DNA of 64,000 nt from Pseudomonas sp. M30-35 (lineage in GTDB: Bacteria > Pseudomonadota > Gammaproteobacteria > Pseudomonadales > Pseudomonadaceae). The notes under the pieces are model-generated. The model was not told the DNA's origin, ran no database searches, and saw nothing but the letters and a program-made list of their open reading frames with translations. The stretch covers positions 2,232,001-2,296,000 of the forward strand of contig NZ_CP020892.1 in NCBI RefSeq assembly GCF_002163625.1, read 5' to 3'. How positions within the stretch are numbered: the stretch's first letter is position 1; every line of letters starts with the position of its first letter. The translations under genes were made by a program, and so were the position numbers. Below are positions 46,592 through 56,985 of this stretch, piece by piece.

Positions 46592-47671
46592 TCAAAGTGG
46601 GATCAACCTATCGTTCAATTGGGAGGTTTCGGTCAGCTCCAAAAACTCATCGCCCAAACGTTGGCTTTCTTGTATGGCTGTACGCCAGTAACGTTCACGC
46701 CCGGCATCGTCGCCAAGAAAACGGCTGAAGTCTTTGCGATCCGGTAGTTTGCCGTACGGAAGTTTGGCTAGATATTCGCTTGATGGCGCGAGCAGCAATA
46801 CATTCTGTAATCGACCGCTGTCGCCGCGTCGCCAAGGCATGGTCTTGTCAAACCAGCCGGGAATGATCTTATCGGTGAAGTGCGGGTATAGGACGATGTC
46901 GTCGCCGCTGTAAGGCAGGTCGAGGTGGTAGTCGAGCAGGCCGCCATCGCGGTAAGTGCCAATCCCGGCCCCTGGAAGGTCACGCACGCCTTCCATCACC
47001 ATGGGTATCGAGCCTGATGCCAAGAGCGCGTGACGTAGGTTGTCAGTATCGAGCGGTAAATAACGCGAAGGGAAGTCCGTCAGCGGATGCAGCGGCGGTG
47101 CGAGTCGTGTGTCATGCAGGATAATTCGCTCAAAATGACGGGCCAAGCGTGAGCGAGCTAACAGGTTATTGCCGATAACCGATGACAAGCCTAGGCCGAG
47201 CACGCCTCGATGATCATGCGCAAGCAAGCCGTGACTCTTCACCACGACGATGTTCAGTCGGTAATTAGGATTATTCAGCACTGCTGCGTCCTGGCCTTCG
47301 AGCAACTCATCGAGCATGACTCTGCAACTCTGAGAGATTTCAGCCATGGTCACGCCCTTGGCAAAACGCTGCGCGGTATACAGCTCCCCAAGGCGGCGTA
47401 TGCCTTGCGCGGCATCAGGCAGACAAGCACTGACAAAGCGCCAGGAACCAATCGAGGCACCAATCAGTGAGCGTTCCCGCGGCGCTTTTGGTAGCCATTC
47501 ACCGAACAAGGCAAGATCCAGCCCCTGAATCCCCAGCGCCTTTGGGCCGCCAGCTGCGCCCGGCAAAATACCTATATCTGCTGGTTGCAGGCCGTGCTCG
47601 CGAATACGCGCAATGGCTCGTGATCCCGCTTTAAGGGTTAGGGCAGGGGTTTTGATGATAATCGCGCTCAT
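46592..47671 (-). CDS. Patatin-like phospholipase
   Basis: A 359-residue patatin-like acyl hydrolase. The oxyanion loop LPGAAGGPKAL (about residues 36-46), the nucleophile GASIGSW (about 70-76, Ser72) and the catalytic dyad Asp in DGGLLDYH (about 238) are all present. It has no signal peptide. The start at 47671 follows GGAG; five upstream codons are unsupported. Transcribed divergently from the PepSY operon. Confidence 0.87.
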   Translation of the reverse strand: MSAIIIKTPALTLKAGSRAIARIREHGLQPADIGILPGAAGGPKALGIQGLDLALFGEWLPKAPRERSLIGASIGSWRFVSACLPDAAQGIRRLGELYTAQRFAKGVTMAEISQSCRVMLDELLEGQDAAVLNNPNYRLNIVVVKSHGLLAHDHRGVLGLGLSSVIGNNLLARSRLARHFERIILHDTRLAPPLHPLTDFPSRYLPLDTDNLRHALLASGSIPMVMEGVRDLPGAGIGTYRDGGLLDYHLDLPYSGDDIVLYPHFTDKIIPGWFDKTMPWRRGDSGRLQNVLLLAPSSEYLAKLPYGKLPDRKDFSRFLGDDAGRERYWRTAIQESQRLGDEFLELTETSQLNDRLIPL

Positions 47672-47879
47672 GTTCGTCTCCGTCACGCAAGGCAGCGATT
47701 ATAGAGTGTATGGCGCGCAGGCCAAGTGACTTCACTGCGTGAATGGTTGACGCTAAGGCGCCTGAAAAGTCCGAGATTTCCTGCATTGGTTACCAGCCAG
47801 GTGTAGGTTTATTCAGCTTGGTTTAAGTCAAGTTGAGTAAGGTGTTCAGCATCGACTACAACCTTATCGGAGAGCGACT

Positions 47880-48188
47880 ATGAAACGCCTTACGACTGTT
47901 AGCATGATCGCCGTGCTCGGGCTCTGTGCTGGTATGGCCAACGCCCGTGATCTTGGTCCGGATGAAGCGGTAAAATTGCGTGATGCCGGAACCGTCAAAG
48001 ATTTCCAGGTACTTAATGAACAGGTGTTAAATCTGCACCCTGGTGGCCGGATTGACGAGACTGAACTGGAGCAAGAGTACGGCAAATACATTTATAAGCT
48101 CGACATTCAGGATAAAGACGGCATCAAATGGGATGTTGAACTCGACGCCAGCACTGGCAAAATGCTCAAAAACCATCAGGACGACTAA
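47880..48188 (+). CDS. PepSY-domain periplasmic protein (BqsP/BqsQ-like)
   Basis: A 102-residue exported protein: a signal peptide ending ANA/RD (about residue 22), then one PepSY-like domain finishing IKWDVELDASTGKMLKNHQDD. GGAG precedes the ATG. It is the first of four tightly packed genes (PepSY, PepSY, response regulator, kinase), the arrangement of bqsP-bqsQ-bqsR-bqsS in P. aeruginosa. PepSY proteins often modulate sensor kinases or bind cations; here that is inference. Confidence 0.82.
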   Translation: MKRLTTVSMIAVLGLCAGMANARDLGPDEAVKLRDAGTVKDFQVLNEQVLNLHPGGRIDETELEQEYGKYIYKLDIQDKDGIKWDVELDASTGKMLKNHQDD

Positions 48189-48502
48189 TGAAGGTCCTGC
48201 TTAAAATATTCCTGCTGACAGGCTTGCTTGCCCTGACACTGTCGCAGACCGCGTATTCACGTGACCTGGATCAGGATGAAGCCTTGCGCTTACGCCGTGA
48301 AGGCGTGATACAGCCACTTGAGCAGCTTATGCGACCTGCCATGCAGCGCTATCCGAATGCTACGTTGCTGGAGGCGGAGCTTGAGAAAGAAGATGATGTA
48401 CTAGTCTATGAAATTGAACTCCTGACGCAGCAAGGTCAGGTGCGGGAGTTGGAACTGGATGCCCGGGATGGGCGAATCCTGAAGGATGAGGAAGACGACT
48501 GA
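48188..48502 (+). CDS. Second PepSY-domain periplasmic protein
   Basis: A 104-residue paralogue of the preceding protein, with a signal peptide ending AYS/RD and the matching end VRELELDARDGRILKDEEDD. The shared pattern RDL-x2-DEA-x-x-LR after the signal and ELDAxxGxxLK at the end indicates a tandem duplication. Its ATG overlaps the upstream stop by one base (TAATG), and its own stop is followed directly by the response regulator start. Confidence 0.82.
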   Translation: MKVLLKIFLLTGLLALTLSQTAYSRDLDQDEALRLRREGVIQPLEQLMRPAMQRYPNATLLEAELEKEDDVLVYEIELLTQQGQVRELELDARDGRILKDEEDD

Positions 48503-49171
48503 ATGCGCCTGTTGCTGGTGGAAGACCATGTACCCTTGGCCGATGAATTACTCGCCAGTTTAACCGCACAGGGCTATGCCGTTGACTGGTTGGCGGATGG
48601 CCGCGACGCGGTTTATCAGGGGGCGAGTGAGCCTTACGACCTGATTATTCTGGATCTTGGCTTGCCCGGTCTTCCCGGTCTTGATGTATTGCAGCAATGG
48701 CGCAGCGGCGGCCTTGCAACGCCGGTACTGATTCTGACAGCTCGGGACTCTTGGTCTGATCGCATTGCGGGCTTGAAAGCGGGGGCGGACGATTACCTGA
48801 GCAAACCCTTTCACCCGGAAGAGTTGCAGCTGCGCATTCAGGCGCTGTTGCGCCGCGCCCGTGGTTTAGCCAATCAGCCGCAGCTTGAAGTGGCAGGCCT
48901 GCAACTGGATGAAGGTCGTCAAAGCGTCATCAGTCAAGGGGCTGAAATAGACCTCACCGCCGCTGAGTTTCGCTTGTTGCGCTACTTTATGATGCACCCG
49001 GGCAAGATTCTGTCGAAGAGTCACTTGGCTGATCATTTATACGACGGTGAAACAGAGCGCGACTCCAATGTGATTGAAGTTCACGTCAATCACCTGCGCC
49101 GTAAGCTCGGCCGTGAAGTGATCGAAACCCGCCGCGGTCAAGGCTACCGCTTTAGCAGTGCCAGTCATTGA
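48503..49171 (+). CDS. bqsR: OmpR-family response regulator (BqsR/CarR-like)
   Basis: A 222-residue regulator. The receiver domain has acidic residues at positions 8-9, the phospho-acceptor Asp51 in [10 protein letters not shown] and the Lys in SKPFHPEEL. The winged-helix DNA-binding domain (about 125-220) ends [23 protein letters not shown]. The assignment to BqsR/CarR rests on the PepSY-PepSY-RR-HK order with a TlpQ-like receptor next door, as in PA2654-PA2659; sequence alone proves only the family. Its stop overlaps the kinase start by four bases. Confidence 0.8.
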   Translation: MRLLLVEDHVPLADELLASLTAQGYAVDWLADGRDAVYQGASEPYDLIILDLGLPGLPGLDVLQQWRSGGLATPVLILTARDSWSDRIAGLKAGADDYLSKPFHPEELQLRIQALLRRARGLANQPQLEVAGLQLDEGRQSVISQGAEIDLTAAEFRLLRYFMMHPGKILSKSHLADHLYDGETERDSNVIEVHVNHLRRKLGREVIETRRGQGYRFSSASH

Positions 49172-50529
49172 GATCGATTCAACGGCGTTTGAGTCTAGGC
49201 CTTGTTACGGTTCTGGTAATCGTTGGTTTGCTGCTGGCCCAAACCTCGTTATGGGTGTTTGAGCGCAGCTTGCGCGAGCATATCGGACTCAACCTTCAAG
49301 ATGAGGCGGAATCGCTAATAGTCGCCATGGTTCGCGGGCCCCAAGGCTTTCAATTGAGTGAGCAGCGTCTCAGTGCCGCCTATAAACGCCCGTATTCAGG
49401 GCTGTATTTTCGCATTGATTTCGCTGATACAACCTGGCGCTCACGCTCCTTGTGGGACAGTGAATTGCAACCGGGAGAAAAGCCTGGGCTGCAGGATGGA
49501 CTGAGCGAGGGGCCGCAGGATCAACAGTTACTGACTTACCGAGGCGACTATCAACGCTTCGGCCAAAAACTGGTGATCTACGTTGCCGAGGATTACACGC
49601 CCACCTTAAAAAGCGTACGCGAAGTGCAAATGCTTGGCCTTGGCTTGGGCTTAGGCGCTCTGATTCTAATTCTGATTTTGCAGCGCAGCATCGTCCGTCG
49701 CGCCTTGCGTCCGCTGGAACACACTCGTGAGCAGATTGCCCAGTTGCAGCAAGGTCAACTCAGCGCTTTAGATAATCAAGTGCCGATTGAGCTTGAGCCG
49801 TTGGTGGAACAGATCAACCATCTTCTGGCCCACACCGAGGAAACCTTGCGTCGCTCGCGTAACGCTTTGGGTAACCTGGGCCATGCATTGAAAACACCAT
49901 TGGCGGTCTTGGTTAACCTGTCGTCGCGCAACGAGTTACAGGCTCATCCCGAATTACGCAAAAAAATTGAAGAATCTCTGGAGCAAATCGAACAGCGCTT
50001 GAGTCGTGAGCTAAATAAAGCGCGGCTTGCCGGTGAGGCATTGCCTGGCGCGCACTTTGATTGCTCAGCAGAGCTGCCCGGTTTATTCAGCACGCTGCAG
50101 ATGATTCATAGCCGCGGTTTACAGCTCGATTGGCAAGCACCGCCTGGCCTGCGTCTGCCGTGGGACCGTGAAGATTTACTCGAACTGCTGGGCAACTTGC
50201 TGGATAACGCCTGTAAGTGGGCGAACTCTCAGGTGCAGTTGTTGATCACGGCGAACGCTAATGGCTATCAACTTGAGATCGCTGACGATGGGCCGGGGAT
50301 TACAGCAGAGCGTCGCGAAGACGTTTTGAGCCGTGGGATTCGCCTTGATGAGCAAGTCAGTGGCCATGGTTTGGGCTTGGGTATTGTCCGCGATATCGTC
50401 GATGCCTGGGGCGGTGAGATCACCCTGGGAGAAAGTCCGCTAGGCGGCTTGAATGTAAGTATCGTGCTGCCGCCACGGCACATAAGCCTACAGCACAAGT
50501 TGAGCACGGATCATGGGCCGACTGCGTAG
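49168..50529 (+). CDS. bqsS: Sensor histidine kinase (BqsS/CarS-like)
   Basis: A 453-residue membrane kinase starting at a TTG that overlaps the regulator stop. TM1 (about 9-30), a periplasmic segment of about 120 residues, TM2 (about 155-172) and HAMP follow. HisKA has His239 in [11 protein letters not shown]. The ATPase domain has [14 protein letters not shown] and [10 protein letters not shown]. aeruginosa BqsS is reported to sense Fe(II) through a periplasmic RExxE; here REHIG (36-40) is the closest string, with Gly in the last place, so iron sensing should not be assumed. Confidence 0.8.
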   Translation: MRSIQRRLSLGLVTVLVIVGLLLAQTSLWVFERSLREHIGLNLQDEAESLIVAMVRGPQGFQLSEQRLSAAYKRPYSGLYFRIDFADTTWRSRSLWDSELQPGEKPGLQDGLSEGPQDQQLLTYRGDYQRFGQKLVIYVAEDYTPTLKSVREVQMLGLGLGLGALILILILQRSIVRRALRPLEHTREQIAQLQQGQLSALDNQVPIELEPLVEQINHLLAHTEETLRRSRNALGNLGHALKTPLAVLVNLSSRNELQAHPELRKKIEESLEQIEQRLSRELNKARLAGEALPGAHFDCSAELPGLFSTLQMIHSRGLQLDWQAPPGLRLPWDREDLLELLGNLLDNACKWANSQVQLLITANANGYQLEIADDGPGITAERREDVLSRGIRLDEQVSGHGLGLGIVRDIVDAWGGEITLGESPLGGLNVSIVLPPRHISLQHKLSTDHGPTA

Positions 50530-50686
50530 CGTTAGCGCAGAGATACCCGCGCCAAATCATCGCCTTCGAGACATCTTCAGGTTGTTACTCGCGGCCCAAA
50601 TGCAGGGATTGAAGTGTTGCCAGACACCTCGGTTATCTGTGTTTGCGGGACACAGATAGCCGCAAGCGGAGTGGGGGAGCTGGCGT

Positions 50687-52831
50687 TTAGACGCGGAATT
50701 GATCCATCAGCCCTTGCTGTTGGTTGGCCAGACGGTTGAGGTCTTGGCTGACCTGCGCGGACTCATCGGCCTGACTGGTGATCGACTCAGTAACATCGCG
50801 AATGGATGCGACGTTACGGTTGATTTCCTCGGCCACTGAGCTTTGCTCTTCAGCGGCACTGGCAATCTGCAGGTTCATATCAGTAATGATTCCCACAGCC
50901 TGGCTGATGCGCTGCAGTGCGGCAACCGCATGCTCGACTTGCTCAACGCTGCCTTGGGCCTGACGGTGACTGCTGTGCATGGTGCTAACCACTTCACGTG
51001 TGCCGCTTTGCAGGCCTTCAATGACCTGACGAATCTCCTCGACTGAATCCTGGGTGCGTTTAGCCAGGTTGCGCACTTCGTCGGCGACCACGGCAAAGCC
51101 GCGACCCGCTTCACCGGCCCGCGCCGCTTCAATTGCGGCGTTCAGTGCCAAAAGGTTGGTTTGCTCGGCGATGGAGCGAATCACTTCAAGCACCGAACCA
51201 ATCTGATCACTGCTGGCGGCAAGCCCTTCGACTTCTTGCATGGCCACAGTCATTTCGTTGGCGAGTAATTCAATGGATGAAGTGGTTTTGTCGATCACAC
51301 CGAGCCCATCACGGGTCGCATGGTCGGCACTGCGCGCAGCCTCAGCGGCTTGTGCCGCGTTTTGCGCGACATCATGCGCAGTTGCACTCATTTCCTGGAA
51401 TGCGGTTGCAACTTGGTCAACCTCACGGAACTGCTGTTGCATACCGGCGCTGGTCAGGCTGGCAATCGATGCTGACTGGTCTGCGGTGGCCCGTGCGTCA
51501 ACCACACTGCGCTTAACCTCAGCAATGATCGGCTGTAGTTTATCGAGGAAGCGGTTGAACCAGCTTGCCAGTTCGCCGAGCTCATCGTGTTTGGTGTAAT
51601 TCAGGCGCTTGGTCAGATCGCCTTCGCCGCTGGCAATGTCTTTGAGCATGGTCGAGACGCCGATGATCGGCCGCGTTACGCCACGTGCCGTCAACCACAT
51701 CAGGAGTAAGCCCAGCACCACCGCTGCTAAACCGATCAGCAGTGAAACAGTGCTGTCTTGAGTGCTTTGATCATCGAGCTGAGCTTGTAGTTTCAAGGCA
51801 GGGGCCAAGAGTACCTTTTGCGGCACCTGGATCATCACGCTCCACGGTTTAGCTTCTGGAATCGGCTTGAAGGGCTCAATAACACGAAGCATGTCGGCCT
51901 GATGCAATGCGGCGGATTTACCGGCTGTGATCAGTCCATGAATTTCGCTGCCTTGCTCAGCAAAAGCTTTGTCGAGTTCCTTGCTAAGCAGGCTCGCGTC
52001 TAAGCTGTGGCCCGCAATCAAGCCTGCCGGGCTAAAGATACTGACGTGTGCTTCACCTTCGTACAGTTCGCTGCTGGCTTGCACGCTCAGTTGCTGAAGG
52101 CTGTCGAGACTGATGTCGAGTCCGACCACGCCAATCACTTTGCCGTCGACTTGCAGCGGGAAGGCAATACTGGTCATCAGTACTTGTTTACCGGCAACCT
52201 CATCGAAGTAAGGTTCCAGTACGCAGGCTTGGGCAGTATCGCGCGGGCAGGTGTACCAAGCGTTGTACGGGTCGCCGCTTGGCCCTGTATCGGTTTTAGT
52301 GAGGTCATCCTCAGGCAAGGTTTCAGATTCGAGCTTGCCCGGTGTGGACTGTGACCAGTACAACGAAAACCGGCCTTTTTCATTGCTGCCCAACTCGGCT
52401 TGCTCAGCAAATAATTCATCTTTGCCATCGAGGGCGTTGGGTTCGAATATTAGGTATAAACCGAGAATCGCGGGGTTGGCTTCAAGGCTGGTACGAACTT
52501 GGCGGGTCAGGTCTTCACGCAGATCAAAGGCATCGAGGAAACGCTTCTCAGCTTGTTCACGAAGAAACAAAATCTGCCGCGAGAAGCCTTTACCGTACTG
52601 ATATGAGTCCATGAAGTAACGCTGGATACGTATCGCTTGCAGTTCGCCACGTGACTTTAGGCGCAACTCGGCACTTTCTTTAAGCATTTCACTGCTTGAT
52701 GCACTGACCAGGTTGGCGCTTTGTTTGGCTTGATAGAGCGATGCACCTACCAACAATGTCACAATCGCCACCAGGCACAAACCTGCCAGCAGAGTGATTT
52801 TTAGTTGGATTGAGAGCCGGTTGAGCATCAT
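50687..52831 (-). CDS. Methyl-accepting chemotaxis protein, TlpQ-like (dCache)
   Basis: A 714-residue chemoreceptor. TM1 is at about 12-33, and a periplasmic double-Cache domain of about 320 residues follows ([12 protein letters not shown] near 235). TM2 lies at about 361-381, then HAMP and a signalling domain with the hairpin tip [21 protein letters not shown]. Length and location beside the PepSY two-component genes match P. aeruginosa TlpQ (PA2654), a histamine/polyamine receptor; ligand identity here is inference. The first two codons are both ATG. The 157 bases between it and the kinase hold a stem GGTTATCTGTG/CACAGATAGCC. Confidence 0.82.
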   Translation of the reverse strand: MMLNRLSIQLKITLLAGLCLVAIVTLLVGASLYQAKQSANLVSASSSEMLKESAELRLKSRGELQAIRIQRYFMDSYQYGKGFSRQILFLREQAEKRFLDAFDLREDLTRQVRTSLEANPAILGLYLIFEPNALDGKDELFAEQAELGSNEKGRFSLYWSQSTPGKLESETLPEDDLTKTDTGPSGDPYNAWYTCPRDTAQACVLEPYFDEVAGKQVLMTSIAFPLQVDGKVIGVVGLDISLDSLQQLSVQASSELYEGEAHVSIFSPAGLIAGHSLDASLLSKELDKAFAEQGSEIHGLITAGKSAALHQADMLRVIEPFKPIPEAKPWSVMIQVPQKVLLAPALKLQAQLDDQSTQDSTVSLLIGLAAVVLGLLLMWLTARGVTRPIIGVSTMLKDIASGEGDLTKRLNYTKHDELGELASWFNRFLDKLQPIIAEVKRSVVDARATADQSASIASLTSAGMQQQFREVDQVATAFQEMSATAHDVAQNAAQAAEAARSADHATRDGLGVIDKTTSSIELLANEMTVAMQEVEGLAASSDQIGSVLEVIRSIAEQTNLLALNAAIEAARAGEAGRGFAVVADEVRNLAKRTQDSVEEIRQVIEGLQSGTREVVSTMHSSHRQAQGSVEQVEHAVAALQRISQAVGIITDMNLQIASAAEEQSSVAEEINRNVASIRDVTESITSQADESAQVSQDLNRLANQQQGLMDQFRV

Positions 52832-53002
52832 GCGATGTTCCTTTGTAAAAACCTTCGATACCGAACTATCGGCTAGGTCGTTTATTTCTTTATAAGAAAT
52901 TCACAACGGATGTGGTTTTTATTGCACAGCGTTGTTGCGCAGAGATAAATGCCAGATCAAATCGCTGAAATGCTCGGTTTTTGGGGCGACGAGCAAGCAA
53001 TA

Positions 53003-53028
53003 AAAAGCCCGGAATTAACCGGGCTTGA
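53003..53028 (-). terminator. Terminator of the FMN reductase gene
   Basis: AAGCCCGG/CCGGGCTT with a 6-base loop, followed in the leftward direction by a T-run, 20 bases past the stop codon. Confidence 0.85.
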
Positions 53029-53048
53029 AATCGCTAAGCAACGGCTAA

Positions 53049-53645
53049 TTACATGCCGTTGTTGAAGGCCGGGTCAGTCATGTCGATGGATTCGCGTACA
53101 GGTTTCAGGGCCTGCGCGTATTTGCCGAGGATATCGAGGCTGTAATCGATCCGAGCGCGCAGGCGCTGATCACTTTCAGATTGCGGCTCGGGCATGTTTA
53201 ACACCTGCTCAACATGACGCACGATCAAATGCTCAGGCAGGTAGCACAGGCGACAGTTTTTGTAGCTTGAGGCGCGCAACTCACTGATAGGGGAGCTACC
53301 GCCAATGCCAGCTGAGACGGCAACCAACAACCCCGGCTTGTGCGCGAGCTCGGTTTTACTGGCGTAGATGAAGAAGTTTTTGATTGCCGGGCAAGCCATG
53401 CCATTCCACTCAGGCGCGACAATGATCACGGCGTCGGCAATTTGCAGTTGTTGGCTGAACATTGGCCAAGGCCCGGAATCCTCTGTAGGCCACAGTGGTA
53501 GCGGCGCAAGCCCAAGATCAATTACTTGGCTTTGGGTATCACTGGTGAGGCCCAGTTGCATTAGCCGTTTACGAAGAAAACGAGCCACTTTGCCCGATTG
53601 ACTGTTATTGCGGCTGGAACCCGCGACGATTGCGATATTAAGCAT
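53049..53645 (-). CDS. NADPH-dependent FMN reductase family protein
   Basis: A 198-residue flavodoxin-like protein. The FMN phosphate loop is AGSSRNNSQSGKVARF (about residues 8-23), and APEWNGMACPAIKNF (about 77-91) is the typical flavin-binding and dimer segment. It probably uses NAD(P)H to reduce flavin, quinone or metal. It stands alone between the chemoreceptor and the transporter; the 53646-53906 gap has no feature I can support. Confidence 0.83.
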   Translation of the reverse strand: MLNIAIVAGSSRNNSQSGKVARFLRKRLMQLGLTSDTQSQVIDLGLAPLPLWPTEDSGPWPMFSQQLQIADAVIIVAPEWNGMACPAIKNFFIYASKTELAHKPGLLVAVSAGIGGSSPISELRASSYKNCRLCYLPEHLIVRHVEQVLNMPEPQSESDQRLRARIDYSLDILGKYAQALKPVRESIDMTDPAFNNGM

Positions 53646-53906
53646 GCAGTACTCCCTGTAAAAAGACGCAGGCTAGCGAGATAGTGGGTCCAACAGCAAG
53701 TATGCAAACGCCAATCACACTCGCTGATTAGGCCAACCAGATGTAGCTTGATCCGCTTTATTAGGTTTCTCGATCAAGACTGCGCCCCGAATGGCGAGAA
53801 GTTTTGACAGCCTAGAGCGCATGGGGCAGAGTACCCGGCTTTTTTTGCGGATCACCGCATACAGATGTATTTCCATGGATTTTAGTCGAGCTCTAGGGAG
53901 CAATTG

Positions 53907-55232
53907 ATGAACGCAGTCATAGCAGCGGTCGGCATCATGCTGGTCCTCAGTTTGTGCAGGGTGCACGTGGTGGTGGCGTTGATCGTCGGCGCATTAGCCG
54001 GCGGCATGATCGGTGGCCTGGGTCTTAACGGTTCGCTCGAAGCCTTCAACAACGGGTTGGGCGGCGGTGCCACAGTCGCATTGTCATACGCGCTACTCGG
54101 TGCGTTTGCTGTGGCAATTGCCAAATCAGGCATGGCCCACGCGCTAGCCGATAAGGCTGTGACGCTGGTGGGGGCAAAGGCGGAAGGCGGTGCAGGCAGT
54201 GCTGCGTTGAAGTGGCTGCTGATTGCTTTGCTGCTGAGTGTCGCCATTGCCTCACAGAATATATTGCCGATTCATATCGCGTTTATCCCGCTGCTGGTAC
54301 CGCCGCTGCTCTATGTATTGAGCAAAATGCAGCTCGACCGCCGCTTAATTGCCTGTGTGCTGACCTTTGGTTTGGTCACGCCTTATATGTTCTTGCCCGT
54401 CGGTTTTGGCGGCATATTTCTCAATGAAATCCTGTTGGCCAATGTGGCTAAAGCCGGTGTTGATGTCAGCGGGATCAGTGTGACCCATGCGATGGCGCTG
54501 CCTGCGTTGGGTATGTTCTGCGGCCTGTTAGTCGCTGTGTTTTTTAGCTATAGAAAAAAGCGTGTTTACGACCTTGAACAAGTCGAGCGAGTGGAGCGTG
54601 TCGACGTTAAGTACAACCCGCGTAGCTTGCTGGTAGCCGCTGTGGCGGTTGCTATCGCCTTCGTTGTACAGCTGTGGCTGGACTCGATGATCATTGGCGC
54701 GCTGGCCGGTTTTGTGGTGTTTTCCGTATCCGGTGTGGTGCGTTGGAAAGAAGCCGACGGCCTGTTTACTGAAGGCATGAAAATGATGGCCATGATCGGC
54801 TTCATCATGATTGCCGCCGCCGGTTTTGCCGAAGTGTTGAAGGCCACTGGTGACGTCAAACACCTGGTTGATGATGCCGCCGAGCTGATCGGTAATAACA
54901 AAGGTGTGGGGGCGCTGCTGATGCTGTTGGTCGGTTTACTGGTGACGCTGGGTATCGGCTCATCGTTTTCGACCGTACCGATTATTGCCGCGATCTTCGT
55001 GCCGCTGGGTATCCAGTTGGGTTTCAGCCCACTGGCGATTGTCTGCATCGTTGGCACCGCGGGTGCGCTCGGTGATGCGGGCTCTCCGGCATCTGACTCA
55101 ACCTTGGGCCCAACCTCAGGATTAAACGTTGACGGCCAGCACAACCATATCTGGGACAGCGTAGTGCCGACATTCTTGCACTACAACCTACCGTTGTTGG
55201 TGTTCGGCTGGGTTGCGGCAATGGTCTTGTAA
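53907..55232 (+). CDS. NhaC/YuiF-type ion or amino-acid transporter
   Basis: A 441-residue polytopic inner-membrane protein of the Na+/H+ antiporter NhaC-like superfamily (P. aeruginosa PA2653 type). It starts [33 protein letters not shown] in outline and has about eleven helices. The conserved [21 protein letters not shown] segment (about residue 385) is typical of YuiF/histidine-permease relatives. The substrate is uncertain. The ATG at 53907 is preferred to a TTG one codon earlier because AGGGAG lies six bases upstream. Confidence 0.78.
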   Translation: MNAVIAAVGIMLVLSLCRVHVVVALIVGALAGGMIGGLGLNGSLEAFNNGLGGGATVALSYALLGAFAVAIAKSGMAHALADKAVTLVGAKAEGGAGSAALKWLLIALLLSVAIASQNILPIHIAFIPLLVPPLLYVLSKMQLDRRLIACVLTFGLVTPYMFLPVGFGGIFLNEILLANVAKAGVDVSGISVTHAMALPALGMFCGLLVAVFFSYRKKRVYDLEQVERVERVDVKYNPRSLLVAAVAVAIAFVVQLWLDSMIIGALAGFVVFSVSGVVRWKEADGLFTEGMKMMAMIGFIMIAAAGFAEVLKATGDVKHLVDDAAELIGNNKGVGALLMLLVGLLVTLGIGSSFSTVPIIAAIFVPLGIQLGFSPLAIVCIVGTAGALGDAGSPASDSTLGPTSGLNVDGQHNHIWDSVVPTFLHYNLPLLVFGWVAAMVL

Positions 55233-55262
55233 CCGCGATCGGTAAAAGTTTAGCGACCTATA

Positions 55263-55298
55263 AACGCGGTGCCATGTAACAGGGCACCGCGTTTTTTT
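55263..55298 (+). terminator. Terminator of the NhaC-type transporter gene
   Basis: AAACGCGGTGCC/GGCACCGCGTTT with an 8-base loop and a run of seven T. Confidence 0.93.
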
Positions 55299-55441
55299 AT
55301 GCTCGGTTTTTGGGGCATAACCTGCAGCCTGGATGCTTGCCGCAAAAGGGTGGTTTTGTAGGGTGTGACAACGCGAAGCTTGTCGACCAAGGTTGAGGCC
55401 TGAATTGGCGTTGGGCGTGGGCGAATTATTTAACCGGAAAC

Positions 55442-55475
55442 AAAAATGCCAGTCAGTTGAACTGACTGGCATTTG
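55442..55475 (-). terminator. nuo operon terminator
   Basis: AAATGCCAGTCAGTT and AACTGACTGGCATTT form a perfect 15-base inverted repeat followed leftwards by T. It lies 40 bases beyond nuoN and ends the nuo transcript. Confidence 0.9.
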
Positions 55476-55513
55476 ATCTGAGCACTGGCTGTTAAAGCGC
55501 TGCGCTTACGGTC

Positions 55514-56977
55514 TTAACCGATGCTGAACTGCGCTAACAGGACAAGTAACGGCTGCGGGTAAACGCCGAGGAAGAATGCCAGGAAGGCAACCACCATCAG
55601 CATCACGCCGCCGGCACGTTGGCCCCAGTCGAACGGCGCGTCATGGCGATGCAGGTTAGGCTCTACCAGGAACAAGGTGACCATTACCCGCAGGTAATAG
55701 AACACACCAATCGCGCTACCGAGCACTAGCGCGCCGAGCAACCACCATTGCTGCGACTCAACACCGACGCCGATGATGTAAAACTTACCGATAAAGCCTG
55801 CGGTCAGTGGAATACCGGCCAGCGACAGCATCATAACGGTGAGTACCGCAGTCAGGTACGGGCGCCGCCAGAACAACCCACGGTACTCATACAGCGCATC
55901 GGCATCGCGGCCTTTGTACGGCGTCGACATCAGGGTGATAACACCGAACGCGCCCAGCGTAGTCAGGACATACATTGCCAGGTAAACCGCGACAGCTTCA
56001 ATTGCCAAGCCATTGCTGGCAATCAGGGCGATCAGCAAGTAGCCGAAGTGAGCGATGGATGAATAACCGAGCAGTCGCTTGATGTTGTTTTGCAGCAATG
56101 CCAGCAAGTTACCGAACAGGATCGAGGCGATGGCAAGAACCGTCAGCAGCTCTGTCAGCCAACCACCGCTTGCAGCCGGTGAGACTTCGTAGAGGCGCAA
56201 TAACACGGCGAACACCGCCACCTTGCTCGCGGTCGCCAGGAATGCGGCCACAGGGGCTGGTGCGCCCTCGTAGACGTCAGCTGTCCATAGGTGGAAAGGC
56301 ACCAACGACAACTTGAAGCCAAGACCGACCAGCATCATGCCAAAGCCAATTTCAACCAGCAGGCTCGGTGCGCCACCGGCAACCACCGCTTGACCGATAC
56401 CGGCAAAGCTCATGCTGCCAGACTCTGCATAAAGCAGCGCCATGCCGAACAACAAGAAGCCAGAGCCCGCAGCCGAGAGCACCATGTATTTGATGCCGGC
56501 TTCGAGTGAGCGCTTGTTGAAGAACGCGTAGGCGATCATCCCGTAAGTGGGAACGGACAACAGTTCAAGGCCGATAAACAGGCCCGCCAGATGCTGCGCG
56601 CTGACCAAAACCAGGCCACCTGCTGCGCTGAGCAGAATCAGCAGATACAGTTCTTCACGGTTGCCGGGATAACCTTTACCCGACTCGCCGCCTAGGTACG
56701 CATGAATCAAGGTGACGCAGGCGAGTGTCGAGGCGAGTACCAGCACCATGTAGAAACAAGCGAATTTGTCCACCATCAACAGCGGCGTTACCTGTAATGG
56801 GGCAACGCTGATAGCGGCAAAAACTGAAAGTAACGCCAGATTGAGACCGATGACCGAGATGCCAAAGGTCATGGCGTGATTACGCTTCCAGGCGATCCCC
56901 AGCATTACCACGACAATAGTCAGACTGGTGATCAGCAGCGGTAGCAGGGCGAGTAAATGTTGAGTCGTAAAGTCCAT
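55514..56977 (-). CDS. nuoN: NADH-quinone oxidoreductase subunit N
   Basis: A 487-residue antiporter-like membrane subunit of complex I and the last gene of the nuo operon. About fourteen helices are visible, with the proton-channel lysine segments around KLSLVPFHLWTADVYEGAP and RLLGYSSIAHFGYLL conserved. It pumps protons as part of the membrane arm. It starts eight bases after nuoM. Confidence 0.95.
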   Translation of the reverse strand: MDFTTQHLLALLPLLITSLTIVVVMLGIAWKRNHAMTFGISVIGLNLALLSVFAAISVAPLQVTPLLMVDKFACFYMVLVLASTLACVTLIHAYLGGESGKGYPGNREELYLLILLSAAGGLVLVSAQHLAGLFIGLELLSVPTYGMIAYAFFNKRSLEAGIKYMVLSAAGSGFLLFGMALLYAESGSMSFAGIGQAVVAGGAPSLLVEIGFGMMLVGLGFKLSLVPFHLWTADVYEGAPAPVAAFLATASKVAVFAVLLRLYEVSPAASGGWLTELLTVLAIASILFGNLLALLQNNIKRLLGYSSIAHFGYLLIALIASNGLAIEAVAVYLAMYVLTTLGAFGVITLMSTPYKGRDADALYEYRGLFWRRPYLTAVLTVMMLSLAGIPLTAGFIGKFYIIGVGVESQQWWLLGALVLGSAIGVFYYLRVMVTLFLVEPNLHRHDAPFDWGQRAGGVMLMVVAFLAFFLGVYPQPLLVLLAQFSIG

Positions 56978-56985
56978 AAAACTAC

